A DNA stretch of 64,000 nucleotides, taken from contig DASRSD010000128.1 of the NCBI GenBank assembly GCA_035656635.1, positions 1 through 64,000 on the forward strand. Reading direction: 5' to 3'. Below the pieces are notes generated by a model, which was not told the origin of the DNA, ran no database searches, and saw only the letters and a program-made list of their open reading frames with translations. The stretch comes from Pirellulales bacterium (GTDB lineage Bacteria; Planctomycetota; Planctomycetia; Pirellulales; JADZDJ01). Made by a program: the position numbers and the translations under genes. Shown here in pieces: positions 34,549 to 43,644 of this stretch (positions within the stretch are counted from its first letter, which is position 1; every line of letters starts with the position of its first letter).

Positions 34549-37500
34549 ATGCTTCCGGAACAAAGAGGTTTGCTGTCGGGGTTCTTTTCACGCTTCCGCA
34601 ATTCTAAACGCTATGGCCGCAAAGCGAAGAATCGTTTTCTATCCGCTGGCTGGCGCGCGGCTGTCGAGCCCCTGGAAGCCCGGCGGTTATTGGTCAGCCG
34701 CGTGTTCATCGATTTCGGCGATGCCTTTCCGGTGCAAGCGACCGGTCCCTTTGCGGGCACGCAGACCCTCCTCGCTATTACTGCCGCAACGCTGCAAACA
34801 AACCTTGTTGGGGTCGGCGGACAAGGCCAGACTGACCAAGATTTGTTGGGCGAGTTTGCCGCAACGCCAACGGGCGGTCTGGACTTGATGAGCTTCGCCA
34901 CCTTTTTGGATTCACCTGTGTTCAACCCACAGGGCTTAGCGCCGGCCGATCCCGCCACGCTAGAGGCTGCCATCGTCGAGCAGATCAAACAAGCATTGGA
35001 ACCATTTGATATTCAAGTGATTCCAGCCGATGGAAATCTCTCGAACTTCCCGGTAGCAACGCTGGCCGCTGCGGGGCGTCTGGAGGGGCTCAATAATCAA
35101 GTTGGCACGATTGGGGCACCAGCCGGAGATGCTTCAGCGACCGTGCTGCAATATGGCAGCGACGACGTCTACCTGTTCATTGGCGCCGAATATACGCTAG
35201 TGAACAACATTCCGGTGCCTGTGTTCGATTCCATCTCGGCCGATTTTGCCGTGAATGTGACGACGCCATTTTCTCAACCCAATCGGCTCGACTCGGGCGC
35301 TATTATCGACGCCAGTTACTTCCTCCAGCGCGTGCTAGGGAACGGTTCTGGCACAGGCACTCCCACAGACCCGGGATTAGGCTTTGGCGGTACGGGTGGC
35401 TCGTACAATATTGCGTTAGCGAATGCCTCGTTATACGCAATTGGTTGGGATTACGGTCTGTCGGAAGTTGAAAATGGCACGCCCGGACCGTTCACGAATT
35501 TTTTTGATCCCAACGTTCAACTGGTTAACCAAGCCGGCGCCATGCAGGAAGCCGGCTTCACCGAAGGTTTTTTTATAAATGGAGTTTCCCCCAGTTTGCC
35601 GATCAGCGACACGGAGCCGGCGTACTTTCCAAATTTCAACATGATGCAGGCGGGGATGGACTTCAATGCGTTCATGAAGAATCCCACGCTTGGCAATCCC
35701 TCGGAAGTGTTCTCGGAACCTTTCCCGTTGCCTCCGTTGACACAAGACACCACATTGATTTTTCCGCCTACCTTTAGCGTCAACACCGATCCGGCGGCCA
35801 CGGTGAATTTGTATCAGCAAATGGCCAGCGATCCCGATATCGGCCCGAATCCTGACGTCGTGGGCTACGTGACGGGAACCGGTGCGTACGATCAAATTTT
35901 CATTACGCGGCTGAATGCCACTCAGGCCAAAGTCACCGTCAATGCTTACACGGACGACACATACACCACGTTAGTCAGCCAGGCTGCTGCGGACGACGGC
36001 GACCCAGGCGTAGTCTCTAGCTACAGCTACACCATCAATCTCACCAAAACAGCGATTCCTGGTCGCAAGGACGATGGCAAAGCGCCCACCATTATTGTGG
36101 ATGGGCTCAATAACAATGACCAAGTCTTTCTGGACCCCACCCTGGGTGTTGGCGCCAAACCCGTACTGATTGAAGTTCACGGTGGTGCGGATGTGAAGAC
36201 GCTCAACATTACTGGCAATGGCACCTATAACGCGGTCTACACCCCGGCCCAGTCCACGGCTCCGCTAGGAACGAGCACAATTATTAACACCTATGCCGCC
36301 AGCCTCCTTCCGGAAGGCCTAATTCCCGGTGCGGCAGGGACCTTGGTGATCACCGGTTCGACGGTCGTTACGACCACCACGACGGTTGGCAAGAAAACTA
36401 CGACCACGAAGGCAACGCTGCCGGTCAAGACGACCATCATGCTCGACCATTTCAATCCAGGGAATGAAAGCGCGTTGCAGTTAGACGGATTCAACCAGCT
36501 CGATTATACCTCACCGGGTTTTACCAATAACGAATACAACGTGGTGGACATGCTGGATGGCTCGTGGCAGATATCCGGCCAGAACGACAGCACATTTAAT
36601 CCGCCTTCGCTCACCGGCAATTTGCAATTCAACAATATTAAGCAATTCATCGTCGACACGAGCAAAGGTGCAAGCACCGATACCGTCAGCTTTGCCACGT
36701 CCGACGAAGTGCCCACAGGCTTGCACTTGGTCAGCGTGGTGATGGGCGCCCAGGGATTTGGCGGCCAAGACGAACTCGATTTCAACGATTCGCTGAATGC
36801 AGATGGTTCGCCAAATTTGGAAGACCAGAATTACTTGATTTCCAGCACGCAGTTGCTGCCGGTGCAGTCCGCCGGTTCGGTGTTTACCGGCTTTACCTAT
36901 AGTGGCGTGGAATTGCTGACGCTGAACGGCACCCAGGGAACCGATCAATTTACCGTTACGCCCAGCACCAAAACCACGTACGTTATCAACGGTGATCCTT
37001 CCGCGGTGCAGAACACACTGGCGGTTCATTTGGCCGGCACGCAGTATCACGAATTCGACGACACCACGGGCAACGGCCAATGGTCGTTCGACAACCGCAT
37101 GCCGATTACGTTTACCAACATCCAGAACATCGTCAATCAATTTGGCAAAGACGGTGTGAACCCGGCAGATTACCAGTCGAATCCGGTGGCCGACAACGCC
37201 TCGCCAATTTATGCCGGCAGTGAGGATAGCGACATTCTGGCGGTGGCCGCCAGCTCCGACAGCGGTGTCAGCAAGCCGTTGGTCCAGGTGTATAGTGCCA
37301 TCACCAACAAGTTGCTGTATAGCTTCTATGCGTTCTCACAAACCTTTGGCGGCGGCGTACGGGTTACCACCGCCGACGTGAATGGCGATAACGGTGATGG
37401 AACTGGAACGCCGGACATCATTGTCGCCACGGGCGCCGGCACGCTGGGCGAAGTAAGGGTATTCGACGGCTTAACGCTGCAAAACGCTCCGAAAAATGCC

Positions 37501-38277
37501 GCAGGGTTGGTCACGAATCCGAACGCAGCGATATTGACTGACATCACTCCCGAAGCCGGATTCAAAAACGGCTTTAATGTAGCTTCGGCCGATGTCGATG
37601 GCGACGGCACCCCAGATTTGATCGTCTCTAACGGCAAGGGCGCGCCAACGGTCATGGTGTTCCTCAACAATGGATCGGGCGTCTTCAACGCCGCGCCAGA
37701 TACAACTTTTGCCGCTTATCCCAAAACCATGGTTTCGGGCGTGTTGGTGGCCGCGGGCGATGTCGATGGCGACGGCATTTCGGAAATTGTCACCGCTCCG
37801 GGCGTGGGGCAAGTGGCCTTAATCAAGGTATTCAGCTACGCCGATGTGTCGGCCAATCCGGCGGCAGCGCCGATTCGCCAATTCAATGGCTTCGAGACCA
37901 CGTTCAAAGGAGGCGTGTCGCTTACCATGGGCGACCTGGATGGCGATGGCCTGGATGAAATCATCCTTGGCGCCGGGCAAGGTGGGAAATCACGCGTACG
38001 GGTCTTCACCGGCAATACCGGCACGCTGGAAAGAGAATTCCAAGCGTACACCACCGGTAACATTAACGCTCCGGTGAAAGTTCTGGCCCGCGATATTGAT
38101 GGCAGCGGGGTTGCTGAGCTATATACCACGCCGGTCGGAACGGCTGTGACGCACACAGTGCAGTTGCTCGATCCGTTGTCGGTTACCAATCCGCTGGTGA
38201 CGCCGCTAATTGCTCCCTTGGTCGACACGATCATGGAGAGCGCCGCGGATATGAAAACCGGAATCAATCTGGGTTAG
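34549..38277 (+). CDS. Giant LEPR-XLL surface protein with degenerate metzincin-like and FG-GAP domains (paralogue 2)
   Basis: An exported 1242-residue paralogue of the preceding protein. The ATG at 34549 is chosen because MLPEQRGLLSGFFSRFR then matches the start of paralogue 1. The export motif is VEPLEARRLLVS (39-50). In the N-terminal domain, EPFDIQVIPAD and the helix Y296-A-I-G-W-D-Y-G303-L-S-E306 reproduce the spacing of the metzincin HExxHxxGxxH motif with only the Gly kept; AMQEAG (M332) is the Met-turn position. The rest is beta-rich sequence and four FG-GAP loops (ADVNGDNGDGTGTPDIIV, ADVDGDGTPDLIV, GDVDGDGISEIV, GDLDGDGLDEII). No 64-residue repeats are inserted. Probable surface or matrix protein. 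Confidence 0.85.
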   Translation: MLPEQRGLLSGFFSRFRNSKRYGRKAKNRFLSAGWRAAVEPLEARRLLVSRVFIDFGDAFPVQATGPFAGTQTLLAITAATLQTNLVGVGGQGQTDQDLLGEFAATPTGGLDLMSFATFLDSPVFNPQGLAPADPATLEAAIVEQIKQALEPFDIQVIPADGNLSNFPVATLAAAGRLEGLNNQVGTIGAPAGDASATVLQYGSDDVYLFIGAEYTLVNNIPVPVFDSISADFAVNVTTPFSQPNRLDSGAIIDASYFLQRVLGNGSGTGTPTDPGLGFGGTGGSYNIALANASLYAIGWDYGLSEVENGTPGPFTNFFDPNVQLVNQAGAMQEAGFTEGFFINGVSPSLPISDTEPAYFPNFNMMQAGMDFNAFMKNPTLGNPSEVFSEPFPLPPLTQDTTLIFPPTFSVNTDPAATVNLYQQMASDPDIGPNPDVVGYVTGTGAYDQIFITRLNATQAKVTVNAYTDDTYTTLVSQAAADDGDPGVVSSYSYTINLTKTAIPGRKDDGKAPTIIVDGLNNNDQVFLDPTLGVGAKPVLIEVHGGADVKTLNITGNGTYNAVYTPAQSTAPLGTSTIINTYAASLLPEGLIPGAAGTLVITGSTVVTTTTTVGKKTTTTKATLPVKTTIMLDHFNPGNESALQLDGFNQLDYTSPGFTNNEYNVVDMLDGSWQISGQNDSTFNPPSLTGNLQFNNIKQFIVDTSKGASTDTVSFATSDEVPTGLHLVSVVMGAQGFGGQDELDFNDSLNADGSPNLEDQNYLISSTQLLPVQSAGSVFTGFTYSGVELLTLNGTQGTDQFTVTPSTKTTYVINGDPSAVQNTLAVHLAGTQYHEFDDTTGNGQWSFDNRMPITFTNIQNIVNQFGKDGVNPADYQSNPVADNASPIYAGSEDSDILAVAASSDSGVSKPLVQVYSAITNKLLYSFYAFSQTFGGGVRVTTADVNGDNGDGTGTPDIIVATGAGTLGEVRVFDGLTLQNAPKNAAGLVTNPNAAILTDITPEAGFKNGFNVASADVDGDGTPDLIVSNGKGAPTVMVFLNNGSGVFNAAPDTTFAAYPKTMVSGVLVAAGDVDGDGISEIVTAPGVGQVALIKVFSYADVSANPAAAPIRQFNGFETTFKGGVSLTMGDLDGDGLDEIILGAGQGGKSRVRVFTGNTGTLEREFQAYTTGNINAPVKVLARDIDGSGVAELYTTPVGTAVTHTVQLLDPLSVTNPLVTPLIAPLVDTIMESAADMKTGINLG

Positions 38278-38380
38278 GCCACGGCTGCGTCCATACTTCC
38301 GAATTCTGCGAGAGTCGGTTGTTGGTTGGGTCAGCGCTTCGCTGGCAGCGAACCCGCCATGCCAGAACGGGCATCCCGAT

Positions 38381-39505
38381 TTATTTGCCGCTCGGCCGTT
38401 CGTCGCCCGAATTGGCCGATGATCTGGCAGGCGTCATGGGCTTGTCATCCGACTTGCCGGCACCTGAGCTGGCATCCGTGTCCCCGTTCTGGGATCCTTG
38501 TTCCGCTTGCTTGGCAGCCGCTTGAATTCGCGGCGAATTGTCGAAATCGAACACAGGAAAGCTCAAGCGGTTCAAGCCGGCCAAATGCGCAACGTCGGCC
38601 AATACCGCGGCGGGGCGATTCATGATCTTGGTGTAACGCCAGTCGTCGTCGCCATACACTTCGGTGAGTAAAGTCGCTAACGCGGCATCCTTGGCTTTCA
38701 ACTGTTCCCGATTGCTGGCGCCGCCGGCGTTTTTAGGATTGGCACAATCGAACCAACATTGCGCCCCTTCGGCCCAGTATTCTTGCTCGTTGGTACCGGC
38801 GTAGCTGTCGCCATAAATTCCTTTGGCCTGGGCATCGTTATACGCATCCCGCAAGCGGTTGTACCAGGCACGGTTCACCCGGCGAATGGCGCTGGCGACC
38901 GTGTGCGAGAATTCGTGAATGGTAATGTTCTCCTTGATGTATGGGTCGCCCCGCAGATTCAACAGGTTTTCCTCCGCGCAAGTGGCCAAGGGCAAACCAC
39001 CCAATCCACGCGAACGCCTGTCGTGATAGGCGCCGCGGGCGATCATTTGCGGGCGTTGGTTTTCTGGAATGTCCAGCGTGTATTCCGTGACCGCAATAAT
39101 TCCCACGCGCACCTTGCAGGCCAATAAGGCGTCATGGGCCAGGGTTCGCCCGTGCAGCAAATGATCCAGCGTCCAGGCACATTCCAAAAATGCATAATCC
39201 GAAACCTTCTCGGATCCGATGATCGGAATGCCGACAATGGTGGCGGATTTTTTGTAGAACGGATTTATCCGATATTCCTTGCGCAATTCGTCGGAAATTG
39301 CATCGACGTAAATCGGCGGAGATTGTGTTACATGGCCATCCGCATCTTCACTCGGTAGCGGCGTGTAAGTGGACTTTTTGGCGGTTTGTCTATTGAGTGA
39401 AGAAGTCTCGATTGCAGGCTTGCCCGATTGGGCAAACACGCTCTTGATAAATAAGGCATTTGCCAACAATCCGACGAACAGGATCGGACCTAAGCGTTTG
39501 TGCAT
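38381..39505 (-). CDS. Secreted M34-like zinc metalloprotease
   Basis: A 374-residue protein with a signal peptide (RLGPILFVGLLANALFIKSVFA). The zinc motif is HEFSH at 197-201 (H197, E198, H201). The third ligand is probably a Glu in NEQEYWAEGAQCWFD (E242 or E246), 41-45 residues later. This arrangement, including the NxxEYxAE block, recalls anthrax lethal factor and related ATLF domains. Four or five cysteines (C109, C130, C176, C250, C254) suggest disulfides in the envelope. The C-terminus is a low-complexity Ser/Asp/Gly tail. It converges on the second giant surface gene. Substrate unknown. Confidence 0.75.
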   Translation of the reverse strand: MHKRLGPILFVGLLANALFIKSVFAQSGKPAIETSSLNRQTAKKSTYTPLPSEDADGHVTQSPPIYVDAISDELRKEYRINPFYKKSATIVGIPIIGSEKVSDYAFLECAWTLDHLLHGRTLAHDALLACKVRVGIIAVTEYTLDIPENQRPQMIARGAYHDRRSRGLGGLPLATCAEENLLNLRGDPYIKENITIHEFSHTVASAIRRVNRAWYNRLRDAYNDAQAKGIYGDSYAGTNEQEYWAEGAQCWFDCANPKNAGGASNREQLKAKDAALATLLTEVYGDDDWRYTKIMNRPAAVLADVAHLAGLNRLSFPVFDFDNSPRIQAAAKQAEQGSQNGDTDASSGAGKSDDKPMTPARSSANSGDERPSGK

Positions 39506-39630
39506 TCCATCACCGCTGGCCGCTAGAATTTAAGAATTCGTCCCAGCACCGCGTGAGATTGTAGCAATCTTTTGCGGGACAGGCGCGGGAGAACTGGGTC
39601 CGCCGATTGGCAAAGATGAAGAACCGGCTG

Positions 39631-41127
39631 TTACGACGATGTTTGCGTTGCGGCGGCGCGGTTGCGCTCCTGCGGCGTACGAGGCTGAAAATTGGTATTC
39701 GGTTCGCCCGCCTCAGGAATGCGAACTCTTTGTTTACTGGCAGCCGACTCCAGTGTGCCGTTGGTTGAGTAGCCCATCATGTCCAAAAACTTTGCCAGGT
39801 CGATGACTTCTACCCCCAACGTATCGGCATCGTGAAGCAGCGTGGTCACGCCGGCGCCGTTAAAGCCGTCATGTTGATTGGTGTCCGCCTCGACGACATA
39901 CCGTGTGGTGGGGGTTAAGGCGCCTTTTACATTGCCTTTTTCGTCGGTTTCCGCATCAATGATGCCGCCATTGGTACGGACAATTTCGCGTATTCTTTGA
40001 ATTTCGTTCACTCCCTTGGCGTCGAGATCAAAAAAACCAACCAGCGCGAAATGTGCGGGCTGTCCCGGTCGCCACAGCGGGGTGTAAATCATGTCGCCGG
40101 GCAAAAGTGGATTCGACGGCGTGTCTTGCAAAATGCGGCACTCGGCCAGATGCGGCTGGGTGATGTCAATTACTTCCAGTACGCCCTTGGGCTTGGCCTC
40201 GCTGACCACAGATTGATTTTCCGACTCCGTAGCGCTAATGCCTTGCTTCTTATTATGCACGGCCGTGGGATCGGTCGTGTTTTGATCGAACACGGCAAAC
40301 GTTACTCGCTTGTGCAACAAATCTTCGCTGCCCAGATTGATATAGGCGATATTGTTGCGTTGATCGACCCACACAATTTTGCCGCTGGGCTGAGAATTGA
40401 CCGCGAATTTACCGTGTAAATCCTTCATTTCCGCTTCGCGTGATTTGAGCTGTTTTCGCAGGGTGTCGATCGATTTATCCCGTTCGGCAAGTTTGCCGTG
40501 CAAATCGTTCCGTTCCGCTTCCATTTCTTTGTCGCGCTTTTGCAGTGTCGCGGATAGTCCTTGTTGCGAATCTTCCAGCTTTTTTACGTGCTCGGTATTG
40601 CTGGCTCGCTCGGCCAAATAATCGGCCACGGCCTTGTTTTTTTCCTCTTCCAAGTCTTTCTTTTTGGTATCGTAATCGGTGGCTTTACGGTCAAAATCGA
40701 CTTTGGCGTCGCGCAAATCCGAAGCCTGTTTTTCCAACGCCGTATGTTGCGAGCCAATAATGCTCTGTAGCCCGGCGATCATTTTGCGGTACGTTTTTTC
40801 GTCGTCGGGAAGGGCGCCGGTGCGCAACGCCTGGAAGGCTTTCATATCTTTGTCCCAGGCGTCTGCGGCGTCCTTCATGGCGTCATCGCCGGTTTTTTTA
40901 TCGTCGGGAGCCGGAAGGCCGCTGAACTGTACCAGCTTGTCGCGCTCGGTTTTTGCATTCGCCAAGGCTTGATTTGCATCGCCGGCGTCCTTTTGTGCCG
41001 CGTTGGCCTTCTGCTGTTCGTTCTGATAGTTGCGAAAAAAGACAAAAGTCGTCAGGCTGAGCAAAACGGTCAACGTGACGAAAATGATGAGCGCAATTTG
41101 CAGGCCTTGATTTTCACGAGCAGCCAT
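39631..41127 (-). CDS. Coiled-coil membrane protein of unknown function
   Basis: A 498-residue protein with one N-terminal transmembrane helix (LQIALIIFVTLTVLLSLTTFVFF, about 9-30), then a long Lys/Glu/Asp-rich coiled coil to about 290 (KLAERDKSIDTLRKQLKSRE). After it comes a beta-rich domain beginning GKIVWVDQRNNIAYINLGSE, and a Gly/Asn/Thr-rich end. The beta domain resembles those in other planctomycete coiled-coil proteins, but I know no function. It may act as an envelope spacer or structural filament. Its start faces the methyltransferase gene across a 225-base divergent gap. Confidence 0.75.
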   Translation of the reverse strand: MAARENQGLQIALIIFVTLTVLLSLTTFVFFRNYQNEQQKANAAQKDAGDANQALANAKTERDKLVQFSGLPAPDDKKTGDDAMKDAADAWDKDMKAFQALRTGALPDDEKTYRKMIAGLQSIIGSQHTALEKQASDLRDAKVDFDRKATDYDTKKKDLEEEKNKAVADYLAERASNTEHVKKLEDSQQGLSATLQKRDKEMEAERNDLHGKLAERDKSIDTLRKQLKSREAEMKDLHGKFAVNSQPSGKIVWVDQRNNIAYINLGSEDLLHKRVTFAVFDQNTTDPTAVHNKKQGISATESENQSVVSEAKPKGVLEVIDITQPHLAECRILQDTPSNPLLPGDMIYTPLWRPGQPAHFALVGFFDLDAKGVNEIQRIREIVRTNGGIIDAETDEKGNVKGALTPTTRYVVEADTNQHDGFNGAGVTTLLHDADTLGVEVIDLAKFLDMMGYSTNGTLESAASKQRVRIPEAGEPNTNFQPRTPQERNRAAATQTSS

Positions 41128-41352
41128 GGGGAAATTTCCTCACGAGGAGAGCAGGGCGAGCTTTCGGTTCGGTAGGCATTTAGCCGCTTGCGACAGCCCC
41201 ACAGGGGGGCCGGGCATCCAGGAGCCGCAATGCCACGTTCCGGCCGGTTGCCATTTGAGCGTAAGATTTTTCAAATTAACAACCTACGTCGATTTTAATT
41301 GGCCAGAAATACTGTGTCAAACAACGGTTTTACGGTGCTGGATTCCCGAGCA

Positions 41353-42636
41353 ATGCCCAATTCCATCAATTCGCAGGGCTTACTAGATGGCTACCGCTGG
41401 CTGGTAGGTCCCGACGGGGGCAAATGGCTGGAGAAGGCCACATCCATGGCTGCTGCAGCCGATACGACTTTGGTGGGACTGACTTCAAAACTTCGCCAGG
41501 CACTGCCGCCACACCAGGTCCAATTGCTGTTGGAACAGCTCGAACTTCGCCGCCGGGCCCGTGAAAGGTTTTCGCAGGCTCAGCGGATGTTCTTTACCCC
41601 TTTGGCTTTAGAGCAAGCTACCGACGAACATGTGGCCCGCTATAAAGCTAGCCGTTTTCTGCCAGGCATGCCGTTGGCCGATTTGTGCTGCGGCATCGGC
41701 GGCGACTTGTTGGCGCTCTCTCAGCGTGGTCCGGCGTGGGCGATTGACCGAAATCGTGTTGCCGTGCTATTGGCCGAGACAAATGTTCGGTCCCTGCTGG
41801 AATGCAGCGAGTCTCCGCCAAAAACAGGAGTGAAATTCGATGTAACAGACGCCTCTGACGCTGGCCATGTGCTCGAGCAAGTTGCTGCCTGGCACATTGA
41901 CCCTGATCGTCGAGCCTCGGGCGGCCGAGTTACAAAAATTGCCCTGCAAGAACCCGGGCCGGAAATCTTGCAGCGGATGCTAACAGCTTGCCCACATGCA
42001 GCGATCAAATTGGCGTCGGCTGCCGACTTAGTCGAACCGTGGTGGAACGAAGCAGAATTGGAATGGATCAGCCGCGGCCGCCAATGCCGGCAATTGGTTG
42101 CCTGGTTCGGCAACCTGGCGCAATATCCTGGCCAGCGGCGGGCGACAATGCTGCGAACGTCGGCAAATGAAAAAGCGGACCAGGTCAATTCGAATTCAAA
42201 ATCCGTTGTGACGTCATTTTTCGGCAGCCCTGGCGTCGAGTGTCCGCTGGCAGCAAAAATTGGTCGGTATGTATTTGAGCCCGATGCGGCAATCTTGGCG
42301 GCGAAAATCGAAGGCGCTGTAGCCGCAGAGCATGGTCTGTTGGCTTTTGCACCGGGCGTGGCATACTTCACCGCCGACAAGCCCATTGACCACGGAGGAT
42401 TGACATGCTTCGAAGTGGTCGAAGTCATGCCCTATCGTGTGAATAAACTTCGATCGTGGCTAGCCCAACGCGGTATTAGCCGGCTGGAAGTAAAAAAGCG
42501 AGGCGTGCCGCTCGATCCGCAACAGGTTCGCGGCGAATTGTTGCCCTGTGGAAATGGCGGCGAAGAAGCCACACTGCTGTTGGCCCGAGTCGGACGCCGC
42601 ATCACTGCGATCATTGCCAAACGCTTCTTGCGCTAA
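41353..42636 (+). CDS. SAM-dependent methyltransferase with C-terminal THUMP-like domain
   Basis: A 427-residue cytoplasmic protein. SAM motif I is ADLCCGIGGDLLALSQRG (about 115-132), followed by AIDRNRVAVLLAETN for the ribose-binding acidic loop. After the Rossmann domain comes the THUMP-like region (about 330-427: VEVMPYRVNKLRSWLAQRGI and SRLEVKKRG). RNA methylation is suggested by the THUMP-like part, but the target is unknown. The ATG at 41353 is preferred over the TTG at 41299. The gene is transcribed away from the coiled-coil gene. Confidence 0.82.
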   Translation: MPNSINSQGLLDGYRWLVGPDGGKWLEKATSMAAAADTTLVGLTSKLRQALPPHQVQLLLEQLELRRRARERFSQAQRMFFTPLALEQATDEHVARYKASRFLPGMPLADLCCGIGGDLLALSQRGPAWAIDRNRVAVLLAETNVRSLLECSESPPKTGVKFDVTDASDAGHVLEQVAAWHIDPDRRASGGRVTKIALQEPGPEILQRMLTACPHAAIKLASAADLVEPWWNEAELEWISRGRQCRQLVAWFGNLAQYPGQRRATMLRTSANEKADQVNSNSKSVVTSFFGSPGVECPLAAKIGRYVFEPDAAILAAKIEGAVAAEHGLLAFAPGVAYFTADKPIDHGGLTCFEVVEVMPYRVNKLRSWLAQRGISRLEVKKRGVPLDPQQVRGELLPCGNGGEEATLLLARVGRRITAIIAKRFLR

Positions 42637-42651
42637 GCGACGCGCGGCAAG

Positions 42652-43581
42652 CTATTTTTTCGCGCTCGACGATTTCCCGGCAGCGGTTTTCGGAATGGAG
42701 GGTACGTCCTCCTCAGTGAACCGGCCGACAAAATGTACGCTGCTGTCGGCTCCGTGGAAGCCCAATACCCGCTCGTCCAAGTCGAGCTGCTTGGAAAGCA
42801 CGCGTCCGGCATCGAGATCAAAGCGAATGGTCCCCTGCGTCAACCGTTGCACCAGTTGCGATTGAATCGCGGGATTATTCACTGGCGTCAGCACTTGGGT
42901 GGCTACCGAAATTGTCGCCACGCCATGGACCACTTTTTCCAATGTGTAATGCTGGCGAGTTTTGATGAGCTTTGTCTCGTTCTCTTCCAACGAAATAGTG
43001 ACGTCCTGCGGCACGTCCCAACTTTCCCCCACGGCGACTGGCCCCGCGGGCAAGGGCACTACCATATCGCTCGATTGCGGATCTGCGGCGGCGGCTTTTT
43101 GCCCGCGATCGATCCGCTTAAGAACTTTTCCACTCGCATCGATTGTGACCACGGCCAGCCGCACACCCACCTCTTTGGCCACGGCAGCGTAAATGGGCGG
43201 CGGTTCTTTATCGGTTTTGCTGTTGTAAGTGACTTCTTGATGATCGCTCAGCTTTTGCCGCATTTCGACGCTTTCGACAGAATGCTCGAAAGTGACCGTG
43301 CCATCTGGCTCGACCGATTTAATACGCCACACTTTGACCGAGCCGCTTGTGCTTTCGGCCGATTGCGATGTGCCGGCAATCGTGGTTTCGCTGTTCGCCT
43401 GGTGCCAAACTTGCGTGCGGATTTCTTCGCCCGGTTGGAACTTATAACGCAGGTTATATTTGGGACCCGTCGGCGGGGCAGGGGAGGCCGAATCGTCCGC
43501 TAGCACGGTCGTCAAGATGCGCGCATTGATTAGGGCTAGTGAAATCAAACAGCAGGCCAAAGCACCCAGACGTGAAAGCAT
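42652..43581 (-). CDS. Secreted hypothetical protein (DUF6263-like)
   Basis: A 309-residue protein with a signal peptide (LGALACCLISLALINARIL, possible cleavage near VLA-DD). The body is beta-rich: YNLRYKFQPGEEIRTQVWHQ, VEPDGTVTFEHSVESVEM, and QHYTLEKVVHGVATISVATQ. The strand pattern with a final LDLDERVLGFHGADSSVHF resembles DUF6263 proteins. The C-terminus is Lys/Ser-rich. It is the last gene of the minus-strand run that starts at xseA, separated from nadK by a perfect hairpin. Function unknown. Confidence 0.7.
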   Translation of the reverse strand: MLSRLGALACCLISLALINARILTTVLADDSASPAPPTGPKYNLRYKFQPGEEIRTQVWHQANSETTIAGTSQSAESTSGSVKVWRIKSVEPDGTVTFEHSVESVEMRQKLSDHQEVTYNSKTDKEPPPIYAAVAKEVGVRLAVVTIDASGKVLKRIDRGQKAAAADPQSSDMVVPLPAGPVAVGESWDVPQDVTISLEENETKLIKTRQHYTLEKVVHGVATISVATQVLTPVNNPAIQSQLVQRLTQGTIRFDLDAGRVLSKQLDLDERVLGFHGADSSVHFVGRFTEEDVPSIPKTAAGKSSSAKK

Positions 43582-43604
43582 GAAACTCGACTCCTTTCGA
43601 GCTT

Positions 43605-43637
43605 CGAAATTCGAACTTTCTTAGCATTCGAATTTCG
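43605..43637. repeat. Perfect 11-base hairpin in intergenic repeat text
   Basis: CGAAATTCGAA (43605-43615) and TTCGAATTTCG (43627-43637) are perfect reverse complements across an 11-base loop. The flanks (GTCATTTGTCACTCATCAT) have the monotone word structure of interspersed planctomycete intergenic repeats; their minus-strand translation begins with a spurious MTNDEIRM. It lies seven bases after the nadK stop, so it may also end or slow transcripts, although no T tract follows on the minus strand. Confidence 0.75.
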
Positions 43638-43644
43638 TCATTTG

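Noticed and set aside
36360-36420. Short Thr/Lys repeat (TTTTVGKKTTTTKATL) in paralogue 2
   Set aside because: A simple linker within the reading frame, not a separate element.
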